Shown here one piece after another: positions 41,269-48,656 of a stretch of DNA of 64,000 nucleotides. The notes under the pieces are model-generated. The model ran no database searches. It saw only the letters and a list, made by a program, of their open reading frames with translations, and was not told the origin of the DNA. The position numbers were made by a program, and so were the translations under genes. How positions within the stretch are numbered: the first letter of the stretch is position 1; each line of letters starts with the position of its first letter. Source of the stretch: an uncultured Chryseobacterium sp. (GTDB lineage: Bacteria; Bacteroidota; Bacteroidia; Flavobacteriales; Weeksellaceae); assembly GCF_936933875.1 (NCBI RefSeq), contig NZ_CAKZIK010000022.1, forward strand, positions 62,001-126,000. The letters run 5' to 3'.

Positions 41269-41952
41269 ATGTTTTTACAGGCAGTAGCGCAAACAGCAGC
41301 AGCACCCCAAACTCAGGAACAGGTATTCTCTTTCTGGAAAATTATGTTCCACGGTAATCTTTTCGCCAACATCGTCATGATAACTGTACTTTGTCTAGGT
41401 GTTTTTTCATTGTATATCTTTTTGGAAAGATTGTTCTACATCAACCGTCAGTTGAAAATCAACGATTTCAATATGATGAACAACATCAACGATTTATTGA
41501 AAGACGGTAGAATTGAAAGCGCTGTAGATTATTGCGAAAGACAAAATACTCCTGAAGCCAGAGTTTTGGAAAAAGGAGTTACAAGAATTGGGCGCCCAAT
41601 TTCGGATATTGTAAGCGCAATGGAAAGCCAGGGACAAATTGAAGTTTCAAAACTGGAAAAAAACCTGAACCTTTTGGCCGCAATCCCAAGTATTGCTCCA
41701 ATGCTCGGACTTTTGGGAACCGTTATCGGAATTATTATGGCGTTCTTCAACATGGCAAATGCTGAAGGTTCTTTTTCTCCAAAAATTTTGTCAGAAGGTA
41801 TTTACACCGCACTTGGACAAACTGCGATGGGTCTTGCAGTAGCAATTCCGTCTAACTTTTTCTATAATTTATTATTGACCAGAATTGACAAATTTGTATT
41901 GAAAATTCAGAATCTGTCATCAGACTTCCTTGATATCATCAACAGACCGTAA
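41269..41952 (+). CDS. exbB: MotA/TolQ/ExbB proton channel family protein
   Basis: 227 residues, three transmembrane helices (about 32-54, 131-156, 180-200). ExbB pentamers with ExbD conduct protons to energise TonB. The segment LLAAIPSIAPMLGLLGTVIGIIMAFFNMA is the classic ExbB/TolQ signature with its pore glycines and prolines. exbD starts 5 nt after the stop, then a TonB gene. The trio powers outer-membrane TonB-dependent receptors. Confidence 0.93.
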   Translation: MFLQAVAQTAAAPQTQEQVFSFWKIMFHGNLFANIVMITVLCLGVFSLYIFLERLFYINRQLKINDFNMMNNINDLLKDGRIESAVDYCERQNTPEARVLEKGVTRIGRPISDIVSAMESQGQIEVSKLEKNLNLLAAIPSIAPMLGLLGTVIGIIMAFFNMANAEGSFSPKILSEGIYTALGQTAMGLAVAIPSNFFYNLLLTRIDKFVLKIQNLSSDFLDIINRP

Positions 41953-41957
41953 GAATT

Positions 41958-42356
41958 ATGAAAATTAAACGAAGAAATAAAGCCAATCCGGAGTTCTCGC
42001 TTGCTGCGATGGTGGATGTTATTCTGCTTTTGCTCATCTTTTTTATGGTAACTTCTGCAGCTTCCAATGTAAGTGCGATTGATGTAAAATTACCAAAAGG
42101 CGAAGTGGAAAACCCAAACATCCCGAATGACCTTTCATTGAGTATTAAACCGGACGGAACATATTACATCGACGATAAACCTGTAAAAAAAGAAGAGGTG
42201 GAACAAATTATTGTGAGCCGACTTCAAAATCAGACGAGTCCGAGTTTTACAATTCGTGCCGACGAAAACACAATGCATAAAGACGTAGTTTTCGCTATGG
42301 AAATTGCCGAGAAACACAAATTTAATATCGCCATCGCGACCACAAAAGAGCAATAG
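41958..42356 (+). CDS. exbD: Biopolymer transporter ExbD
   Basis: 132 residues: a short basic N-terminus, one transmembrane helix beginning FSLAAMVDVILLLLIFFMVTSA with the essential aspartate (about residue 19), and a periplasmic domain (VSAIDVKLPKGEV...). It is the partner of ExbB; the pair sits in the same operon. Stop and TonB start are 25 nt apart. Confidence 0.93.
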   Translation: MKIKRRNKANPEFSLAAMVDVILLLLIFFMVTSAASNVSAIDVKLPKGEVENPNIPNDLSLSIKPDGTYYIDDKPVKKEEVEQIIVSRLQNQTSPSFTIRADENTMHKDVVFAMEIAEKHKFNIAIATTKEQ

Positions 42357-42381
42357 CACAATCTTTGCAAAACTTCGCATA

Positions 42382-43293
42382 ATGAACGATTACACTTTAA
42401 ATAAAAGAGAAGAAAATAAGGACAAACTGAAAAGTGGTATTATTACTGCCATTATTTGGTCTGCAATTTTGCTGTTTCTCTTTATTTACAAAGTAACCGA
42501 AAGACTTCCGGCAAAACAGGAAGTTGTTACCAAAATGCTCATCAATTTCGGCGACAACCGCAACGGGAACGGAATTGAAGAACCCGCAAATCGGGATGGT
42601 TCATTAGCTTCAGAAGCTAATACCAATGTTGAGGAAATTTCAGCACCAAAATCTGAAACAAAAACAGTAGCAGCACCAAAACCCACAGTTGCGACTCCTC
42701 AAAAAAAAGAAGCGGCAAAAGAAAAAATAATTACCGGAAACAATACTAAAAGTTCCGTAAAGACTTCGGACAAGACTGACAAAACATCAAAAACCGCATC
42801 GAAAACCTCAACAGTCAAATCAACAACAAGTTCTGCATCAAGTTCAAAAACCAGTGGTAGCAAAGCAACTACAGCCAATTCTACTACAGGAAACGGCGAC
42901 GGAAAAGGAACTGCCGCTGTCGGAAATTTAATTAAAGGACGCGGTACAAAACCCGGCTCACAGGGAACCGGAACCGGCATTGGAAACAACGGCGACCCTT
43001 TAGGTGGCGATGGAAACGGCGACAGCAAAATTGGGGTGGACAGACGATTAATCGGCTACATTCCCGGAACAATGGGTCGTGGCGGAGCTCAACCTTCGCA
43101 CAACTGTTCTGCGAGCGGAACTATTAATATTTCCTACACGGTAGATAAAGCCGGAAATGTGGTTTCTGCGCGTCGTTCAGGTGGAATTTCCGACCCTTGT
43201 GTAGCTTCAACTTCTGTAGCTTGGGTAAAAAAATACGTAAAGGCTGAAAGAGCAAACTCCTCATCAACAGGAACTTACAGAATTACTTTTTAA
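42382..43293 (+). CDS. TonB-like energy transducer
   Basis: 303 residues: short cytoplasmic N-terminus, one transmembrane helix (about 21-38), a long Lys/Thr/Ser/Pro-rich periplasmic spacer (about 60-200), a Gly-rich stretch (KGRGTKPGSQGTGTGIGNNG), and a C-terminal domain (GTINISYTVDKAGNVVSARRSGG) resembling TonB_C. Start set at MNDYTLNKREENK, after the ExbD stop; the longer frame overlaps exbD by 50 nt. The C-terminal domain resemblance is partial, so I do not give a gene symbol. Confidence 0.8.
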   Translation: MNDYTLNKREENKDKLKSGIITAIIWSAILLFLFIYKVTERLPAKQEVVTKMLINFGDNRNGNGIEEPANRDGSLASEANTNVEEISAPKSETKTVAAPKPTVATPQKKEAAKEKIITGNNTKSSVKTSDKTDKTSKTASKTSTVKSTTSSASSSKTSGSKATTANSTTGNGDGKGTAAVGNLIKGRGTKPGSQGTGTGIGNNGDPLGGDGNGDSKIGVDRRLIGYIPGTMGRGGAQPSHNCSASGTINISYTVDKAGNVVSARRSGGISDPCVASTSVAWVKKYVKAERANSSSTGTYRITF

Positions 43294-43330
43294 TTTTTTT
43301 AGGCGCCTATTTCCGCCTTCCGCTCCCAAT

Positions 43331-43367
43331 CTTTTTTCGGCGGCGGCTTCGCCGCCGCCGAAAAAAG
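43331..43367. repeat. GC-rich palindrome, copy 3 of the dispersed family
   Basis: The longest copy: a perfect 17-bp stem, TTC loop, with CTTTTTT and AAAAAAG at the two ends. Flanks CAATCTTTTTT and AAAAAAGGATTTCC match copy 1 on the other strand. It fills part of the 165-bp gap between the TonB gene and folC. Confidence 0.9.
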
Positions 43368-43446
43368 GATTTCCGCTCAAGTCGGGGCGTAACGCAGGAT
43401 TTCTTATATTTTTCAGGAAAAATTTCTGGTTCAGAAAAACTTTTTT

Positions 43447-43461
43447 CAAATTTGTATTATG
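43447..43461 (+). promoter_or_regulatory. Near-consensus box CAAATTTG 4 nt before the folC start codon
   Basis: CAAATTTG (C in place of the first T), then TATT, then ATG. It has the same 4-nt gap as the boxes before the globin, radical SAM, menD and uvrB starts. Confidence 0.35.
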
Positions 43462-44697
43462 ACGAATCAGCAATATCAGGAAGCTGTAGAATGGCTTTTT
43501 GTTCAGGCTCCCAATTATCAAATTGATGGCCAAAAAGCGTACAAACCGGGACTTCAGAATATTAGCAAACTTTGCGAATTTTTTGGAAATCCGCAGGATA
43601 AAATCAAAACCATCCACATCGGTGGAACCAACGGAAAAGGCTCTACAAGCAATATGTTGGCTTCGGTATTGCAGGAAGCGGGTTATAAAGTTGGTCTTTA
43701 CAATTCGCCTCACCTCATCGATTTCACGGAAAGAATAAAAGTGAATGGTAAAAATGCAGATAAAGAATTCGTTTACAACTTCATCCAAAAACTAAAGCAA
43801 CTTTCGGAAGATATTCGTCCATCATTCTTTGAATTCACAACCATTATGGCTTTCGAATATTTCTACCAACAAAAAGTAGATTTTGCTGTTATCGAAGTCG
43901 GTTTAGGTGGAAGATTAGATTCAACGAACATCATTGAACCTGTGGTTTCAGCAATCACGAATGTCGCTTTAGACCACATGAATATTTTGGGAAACACTGT
44001 TGAAGAAATCGCCGCAGAAAAGGCGGGAATCATCAAAAAAAATATTCCCATTATTTCAGGGGACGAAAATGCTGTTGTTAAAGAAATCATCAAAAATAAA
44101 GCTGTGGAAACATCTGCTCCTTTTATTGATGCTACCGAAATTCAAACCAACTTATCTACCGATTTAAAAGGAAATTATCAGCAAAAAAATATCCGTGTTG
44201 TAGTTGCTCTTGTTGATGAATTAAGAAAGCAAGGCGTAAAAATATCGGAAGAAAATCTCCAAAATGGCTTACAGAAAGTTCACCAAAACACCGGTTTCAT
44301 TGGAAGATGGTTTGTGTTTTCGGAAAACCCATTAACGATTTGTGACACAGCACATAACCAAGCGGGCTTAGAACTCGTAATTGACCAACTCAATTCCATT
44401 CAAAAAAGAAAACACATCGTTTTAGGCTTCGTTAATGACAAAAAAATTGATGAAGTTTTAGAAATCTTACCCAAAAAAGAATCCTATTATTTTGTAAAAC
44501 CTTACCTCAACCGTGGTCGACACCCAAAAGATTACGAATATTTGTTGAAAAAATTTAAAATCAATTACAAAATTTTCGATGCTGTTCAGGAAGGCTATCT
44601 CACTGCAAAACAAAACATTAAAAATGACGAAATGATTTTTATTGGCGGAAGCAACTTTGTAGTGGGAGAATTTTTAGAAAAAAATTTGCAGGAATAA
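43459..44697 (+). CDS. folC: Bifunctional folylpolyglutamate synthase / dihydrofolate synthase
   Basis: 412 residues of the Mur ligase-like family. Adds glutamates to folates and makes dihydrofolate from dihydropteroate. P-loop GGTNGKGST (about 54-62) and NSPHLIDFTERIKVNG (omega loop) are diagnostic; EVGLGGRLDSTN and the C-terminal DTAHNQAGL follow. The pabB and pabC genes 12 kb away feed the same pathway. No transcriptional link to the exb operon is evident because the palindrome lies between. Confidence 0.95.
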   Translation: MTNQQYQEAVEWLFVQAPNYQIDGQKAYKPGLQNISKLCEFFGNPQDKIKTIHIGGTNGKGSTSNMLASVLQEAGYKVGLYNSPHLIDFTERIKVNGKNADKEFVYNFIQKLKQLSEDIRPSFFEFTTIMAFEYFYQQKVDFAVIEVGLGGRLDSTNIIEPVVSAITNVALDHMNILGNTVEEIAAEKAGIIKKNIPIISGDENAVVKEIIKNKAVETSAPFIDATEIQTNLSTDLKGNYQQKNIRVVVALVDELRKQGVKISEENLQNGLQKVHQNTGFIGRWFVFSENPLTICDTAHNQAGLELVIDQLNSIQKRKHIVLGFVNDKKIDEVLEILPKKESYYFVKPYLNRGRHPKDYEYLLKKFKINYKIFDAVQEGYLTAKQNIKNDEMIFIGGSNFVVGEFLEKNLQE

Positions 44698-44715
44698 AAA
44701 AACGTTGTATATTTG
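44686..44715 (+). promoter_or_regulatory. Canonical Bacteroidota promoter of tRNA-Val
   Basis: TTG (overlapping the end of folC), exactly 19 nt, TATATTTG; the tRNA 5' end is 15 nt further on. Confidence 0.75.
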
Positions 44716-44730
44716 CCGAACCAAAAACAA

Positions 44731-44805
44731 GGGTTCTTAGCTCAGTTGGTTCAGAGCATCTGGTTTACACCCAGAGGGTCGGGGGTTCGAATCCCTCAGG
44801 ACCCA
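44731..44805 (+). tRNA. tRNA-Val (anticodon TAC)
   Basis: A 75-nt cloverleaf: acceptor GGGTTCT / AGGACCC (one G-U), D-arm with TCAGTTGGTTCAGA, anticodon loop TTTACAC giving anticodon TAC (valine GUA), TpsiC arm GGGGGTTCGAATCCCTC with the TTCGAAT loop, discriminator A. The CCA end is not encoded (CAC follows). It is a single-gene unit with its own promoter and terminator. Confidence 0.95.
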
Positions 44806-44816
44806 CACTTGTAAAA

Positions 44817-44845
44817 AAAATCTCACAGAAATGTGAGATTTTTTT
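44817..44845. terminator. Bidirectional terminator after tRNA-Val
   Basis: An 11-bp stem AAAATCTCACA / TGTGAGATTTT with a GAAA loop and T-runs on both strands, shared with the convergent glycosyltransferase gene. Confidence 0.85.
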
Positions 44846-44847
44846 GT

Positions 44848-45738
44848 TTATGTGTTCTGAAATTTTTCAACAAGAACTCCAAGTTTATAAAAATCCAGGT
44901 AACGTAAACTAACCTTTCCTGTCAATAGCTTTTTTCTTATTCTCGATTTTTGTTTTCTAAAAATTTTTGCGAAAAATCTATCACCTTTTGTTTTTTGCAA
45001 AAAATTAAAGACTTTAATCAATTTCATTTCTTGAAAACTTGTAGAAATTTCTTTGTTTTTTAAGAGCACAGACAAGGTCTGAATCGCTGCTTCAACCTTT
45101 TGCAGGAATTCTTCGTTGCTGCTTTCATCAAGATGAATAACTGGATTATCTATATTAGAAATTTTTATCAGATTTCTTTTCAAGCTTTGGGCAAAAACAT
45201 AATCTTCGTAACCATATCCTGTGATGCTCTCTTCAAAAGGAACCTCTTCAAAGACATCACGTTTAACAACAAAATTAATTCCTCTGAATGTTTCGTAGGG
45301 AGATGCTATTCTTTCAGCCAAAGACTTTATTTCTCTTTCTTTCGAATAGTGCGAGCGGAGATTTCCTTCTATTTCATTTTCTTTAAATCCACCAAATATA
45401 ACTTGAGGTATTTCCTTTTCAATAATGTTGATGTATTTTTCAACAAAATTTTTGGATATAATTTTAGCATCACAATCCAAAAAAAGAAGTGATTCACCTG
45501 AAGAATATTTTAAAAATAGATTACGGATTTTGGAACGACCAACATTTTCTTCAAGAACAATATACTGAGCAGCCTTATTCTGGATTTCTGAATTAATTTC
45601 CTGAAAATTTTTATCACAAGCATCATCAATTAAAATAATTTCTGAATCCAAATTCTTGTCCGAAATCTCCCTGTGCAAATCGTTGACAAGATTTCTCACA
45701 TCAAAATTATAAACAGGAATACAGATTGAAAGCGTCAT
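44848..45738 (-). CDS. Glycosyltransferase family 2 protein
   Basis: About 296 residues of the GT-A fold: MTLSICIPVYNFDVRN start, then EIILIDDACD, VGRSKIRN, and LLFLDCDAKI (a DxD-like motif). It transfers sugars to a lipid or LPS acceptor. The start ATG overlaps the stop of the upstream GT9 gene (ATGA), which indicates an operon. An upstream extension in the frame is the GT9 3' end read in another frame. Acceptor and donor are unknown. Confidence 0.85.
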   Translation of the reverse strand: MTLSICIPVYNFDVRNLVNDLHREISDKNLDSEIILIDDACDKNFQEINSEIQNKAAQYIVLEENVGRSKIRNLFLKYSSGESLLFLDCDAKIISKNFVEKYINIIEKEIPQVIFGGFKENEIEGNLRSHYSKEREIKSLAERIASPYETFRGINFVVKRDVFEEVPFEESITGYGYEDYVFAQSLKRNLIKISNIDNPVIHLDESSNEEFLQKVEAAIQTLSVLLKNKEISTSFQEMKLIKVFNFLQKTKGDRFFAKIFRKQKSRIRKKLLTGKVSLRYLDFYKLGVLVEKFQNT

Positions 45739-46700
45739 ATCTTTTCCAGAATTTTTTGGATGTTGATTTCTTCCAGACAAGCCCAATCTCCGCGGTAACA
45801 TTCTTTGTCACCAAAAACCGAGCAAGGTCTGCACGTTAAATCTTTCACCTGAACAACGTCATCCAAACTTTGTCCATACCCTAAAAATCCGGCAAAAGGA
45901 TGTGTTGAACCCCAAACAGAAACACATCTCGTTCCTACCAAACTCGCCAAATGCATATTCGCGGAATCCATGGAAATCATGGTTTCGAGTTCTGAAATTT
46001 TGTGAAGTTCCTCTTTTAAAGACAATTTTCCGGCAAGACTTTGTGAATTGGGGATTTTTTTCTCCCAATCGTTTAGAATTTCAGTTTCCTCTTTTCCGCC
46101 TCCGAAAAAGAAAATTTTATGGTCTTTTGCTAAAATTCTTGCCACTTCAAAAGATTTTTCCAATGGAAGCATTTTTCCTTTGTGCTGAGCAAATGGCGCA
46201 AATCCGATTCCGTTCTTATTTGTATTGATGACTTTAAACTGATTTGAAAGCTGCAAAGGAAAACCCATTTCGCGGAAAACATCAGCATAACGTTCCGTAG
46301 TTTGTTTCAGTTGCGTTTTTTCGAGATTCCAAACGTCAGTCAGTTCCTCTTTTTCTTCTTTTCCTTTATTGATTTTAAAAATCTTAAACCCTTTTCTTCG
46401 GAAAATTTTGTTCAGAATCTTCGTGCGGATAACATCATGTAAATCTGCAATATAATCCGGCTGATAAATATTCAGAATTTCTTTTGAAAGCTTATTCATT
46501 CCCAAAAATCCTTTGTAATCATCGAGGTTAATTCCGTGAAATTTTAAATGTGGAATATCGTCAAAAAGGTCTTTGAAATTTTTTCGGGAAACCATTAAAA
46601 TTTCCGCTTCCGGATTTTGTTCTAAAAATTCTCTAAAGACCGCAACCGTCATGGCAACATCTCCAAAAGCAGAAAACCGGTATGCTAAAATTTTCGTCAC
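45735..46700 (-). CDS. Glycosyltransferase family 9 protein (heptosyltransferase-like)
   Basis: 321 residues, GT-B fold similar to ADP-heptose:LPS heptosyltransferases. N-terminal ILAYRFSAFGDVAMT, IGFAPFAQHKGKMLP (about 167-181), and the C-terminal ISMDSANMHLASLVGTRCVSVWGSTHP (the GT9 active region) are visible. A Cys-rich tail (CRPCSVFGDKECYRGDWAC) is common in Bacteroidota members. It overlaps the sufE stop by 4 nt. Confidence 0.88.
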   Translation of the reverse strand: MTKILAYRFSAFGDVAMTVAVFREFLEQNPEAEILMVSRKNFKDLFDDIPHLKFHGINLDDYKGFLGMNKLSKEILNIYQPDYIADLHDVIRTKILNKIFRRKGFKIFKINKGKEEKEELTDVWNLEKTQLKQTTERYADVFREMGFPLQLSNQFKVINTNKNGIGFAPFAQHKGKMLPLEKSFEVARILAKDHKIFFFGGGKEETEILNDWEKKIPNSQSLAGKLSLKEELHKISELETMISMDSANMHLASLVGTRCVSVWGSTHPFAGFLGYGQSLDDVVQVKDLTCRPCSVFGDKECYRGDWACLEEINIQKILEKI

Positions 46701-47116
46701 GATTTCAACTGAAAAGCTACGGCGTAAAATTTAATTTGCTTGGTCATCGCCATCAAACCATTGGCTCTTGATGGAGAAAGAAACTCTTGAAGTCCAATTT
46801 CCGAGATAAAGGTAAAATCAGAATCCAAAATTTCTGCAGTGGTATGTCCGCTGTAAATAGAAACCAACAGAGAAACAATTCCTTTCGGTAAAATACCGTC
46901 GGAATCACCATCGAAGAATAATTTGCCATCGCGAAATTCGGCATCAATCCAAACTTTACTTTGGCAGCCTTTGATGAGGTTTTCGTCGGTTTTTTTGTCT
47001 GCGGGAAGTCCTTTCAAAGATTTTCCCAAGTCGATAATGTATTCGTATTTCTGCTCCCAATCGTCAAGAAAGGCAAATTCCTCTACAATTTCCTGCTGTT
47101 TTTCTTTGATGGTCAT
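46697..47116 (-). CDS. sufE: SufE family protein
   Basis: 139 residues. SufE accepts sulfur from the cysteine desulfurase SufS for Fe-S cluster assembly. The acceptor Cys is in the GCQSKVW motif (about residues 49-55), and YIDLGKSLKGLP precedes it. Its place in a glycosyltransferase operon is odd: no suf genes are near. The stop overlaps the GT9 start by 4 nt. Confidence 0.92.
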   Translation of the reverse strand: MTIKEKQQEIVEEFAFLDDWEQKYEYIIDLGKSLKGLPADKKTDENLIKGCQSKVWIDAEFRDGKLFFDGDSDGILPKGIVSLLVSIYSGHTTAEILDSDFTFISEIGLQEFLSPSRANGLMAMTKQIKFYAVAFQLKS

Positions 47117-47164
47117 ACTGTTCTGAAATTAATTCTTCAAAGATAAGAATTTTTGAGGGCGTAA

Positions 47165-48268
47165 TTAACGGAAGTTCTCCTGAACAACTCTATCAAAAAG
47201 AGAAATTATTTTCTGCTCTTCGTTCTCCCAACAGAGTTCTGAAGCGGCTTTTCTTAAATTTTCGGCATAGAATTCTTTGCCATTATTCAGAATTTCCGAA
47301 ACTTTAGAAACCAATTCATCTTCAGAATGATTATTGATAATTGCGCCAACTTTGTACTGATTGATGATTTTTGAAGTTTCAGGATAATTGGTTGTCAAAA
47401 CAGGAACTCCAGCCTGAATATAATCGGATACTTTATTCGGAAGTGAATAATAATAACTGAGACCGTTGTTTTCTTCGATACTCAGGCCAACATCTGCTTT
47501 TGTTGTAATTTCACGCAATTTCTCAGATTCTATATTTCCTAAAAACTTTACTTTTTCTTCTAAACCTAAATTTTTAGTTAAAGCAATATATTCCTCTTTT
47601 TTTGGTCCATCTCCCGCAATCCAAAACACTGCATTTTCAATATTTTTCATGACCGGAATCATTTTATCCAAACCGCGGGAAGGATTAACTGCTCCCTGAT
47701 AAAAAATTATTTTAGGCTTATTCTCTGTAAATTTTTTTTCAAAAAAAACTTTACGAGGGAAATTTTGAACAGTTATTGGTTTTTGAATGTGATACGTTTC
47801 CGCAAACCATTTAGAATAACTTTCACTTGCCGACATCATATACTTTAATTTTGGCACAAGTTTCCGTTCCAAAAATCTCCAAATTTTCTGCGTAAACCTT
47901 CCTTGAACCGAAGGCATTTCAGTGAAAATTTCGTGACTGTCAAAAACCAAAGGAATTCCTAATTTTTTTGATACTAAATAGTTTGGAAGCAAACTGTCCA
48001 AATCATTCGCCAAAAGAATGGTGCTTTTATCTGCCTGTTTCAGCAGCTCTTGGTATAGTTTGAAATTAAATTCGGGATATCCTGCTTTCAGAAATTTTGA
48101 GGAAAGCTCAAGCCTTTTAAAAGGATAAGGACGAACCATTTCTGGTAATCTTTTCCAATTATTACCAATGAGTGAGATTTCGTAAGCGTTTTCGTGAAGT
48201 GTTCTGCAAACCTTTTCAACTCTTTGGTCTGTGGCTAAATTACCGAAAACGCTAACGAGAACTTTCAT
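47165..48268 (-). CDS. Glycosyltransferase family 4 protein
   Basis: 367 residues, GT-B fold. The N-terminal domain has VLVSVFGNLATDQRVEKV, LANDLDSLLPNYL, and DSHEIFTEMPSVQG. The C-terminal donor-binding part has IIFYQGAVNPSRGLDKMI and GLSIEENNGLSYYYSLPNKVSDYIQAGVPVLTTN (EX7E-like). Probably involved in LPS or capsule sugars. It is 48 nt upstream of sufE and 9 nt after the YgjV-like gene. Confidence 0.88.
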   Translation of the reverse strand: MKVLVSVFGNLATDQRVEKVCRTLHENAYEISLIGNNWKRLPEMVRPYPFKRLELSSKFLKAGYPEFNFKLYQELLKQADKSTILLANDLDSLLPNYLVSKKLGIPLVFDSHEIFTEMPSVQGRFTQKIWRFLERKLVPKLKYMMSASESYSKWFAETYHIQKPITVQNFPRKVFFEKKFTENKPKIIFYQGAVNPSRGLDKMIPVMKNIENAVFWIAGDGPKKEEYIALTKNLGLEEKVKFLGNIESEKLREITTKADVGLSIEENNGLSYYYSLPNKVSDYIQAGVPVLTTNYPETSKIINQYKVGAIINNHSEDELVSKVSEILNNGKEFYAENLRKAASELCWENEEQKIISLFDRVVQENFR

Positions 48269-48277
48269 TCCGTTAAT

Positions 48278-48496
48278 TTAGTCTTTTTTGAAGATATGGT
48301 AAAGCTGAATAATGCAAAGTATCGCGTTCGGGATAATAATTGGCCACAACATTCCGCTGTAAAAGCCGTATAGCACGAAACAGATACATCCTATAAGATT
48401 AATGATTCTAATTTTCTTAATGTCTTTCAGCAAAAAGCTCAAAACAACAAAAAAAGATGCGGCGTAACCAATATAACTTGCGATTTCGGGAGTCAT
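48278..48496 (-). CDS. YgjV-like small membrane protein (72 aa)
   Basis: Three hydrophobic helices; MTPEIASYIGYAASFFVVLSF...IINLIGCICFVLYGFYSGMLWPIIIPN resembles the YgjV family and loosely the SemiSWEET fold. Function unknown. It is the first gene of the glycosyltransferase unit. I am fairly sure it is coding because of the clean helix pattern and operon placement. Confidence 0.7.
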   Translation of the reverse strand: MTPEIASYIGYAASFFVVLSFLLKDIKKIRIINLIGCICFVLYGFYSGMLWPIIIPNAILCIIQLYHIFKKD

Positions 48497-48594
48497 GTTT
48501 AAAAATTTTGGGCAACAAACCTAATCATTTTCAGTGAGATAAAGAAATCTTTTCTGCCATATCGTCACACTAGGTTTTTTGGTAAAGTATTTGT

Positions 48595-48602
48595 AACTTT
48601 GA
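48595..48602 (+). promoter_or_regulatory. -7 box TAACTTTG of clpC
   Basis: A perfect TAnnTTTG match, 54 nt before the ATG. No CtsR-like operator or heat-shock promoter is recognised nearby. Confidence 0.45.
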
Positions 48603-48656
48603 TAAAGAGGTATGGGAAAAATCTCTACCTTTAATAACAATTATTGAGATTATAGT

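Noticed and set aside
43264..43788. A 174-codon minus-strand ORF over the palindrome and folC start.
   Set aside because: Antisense to folC and the palindrome; Gly/Glu/Ala runs come from the GC-rich stem.
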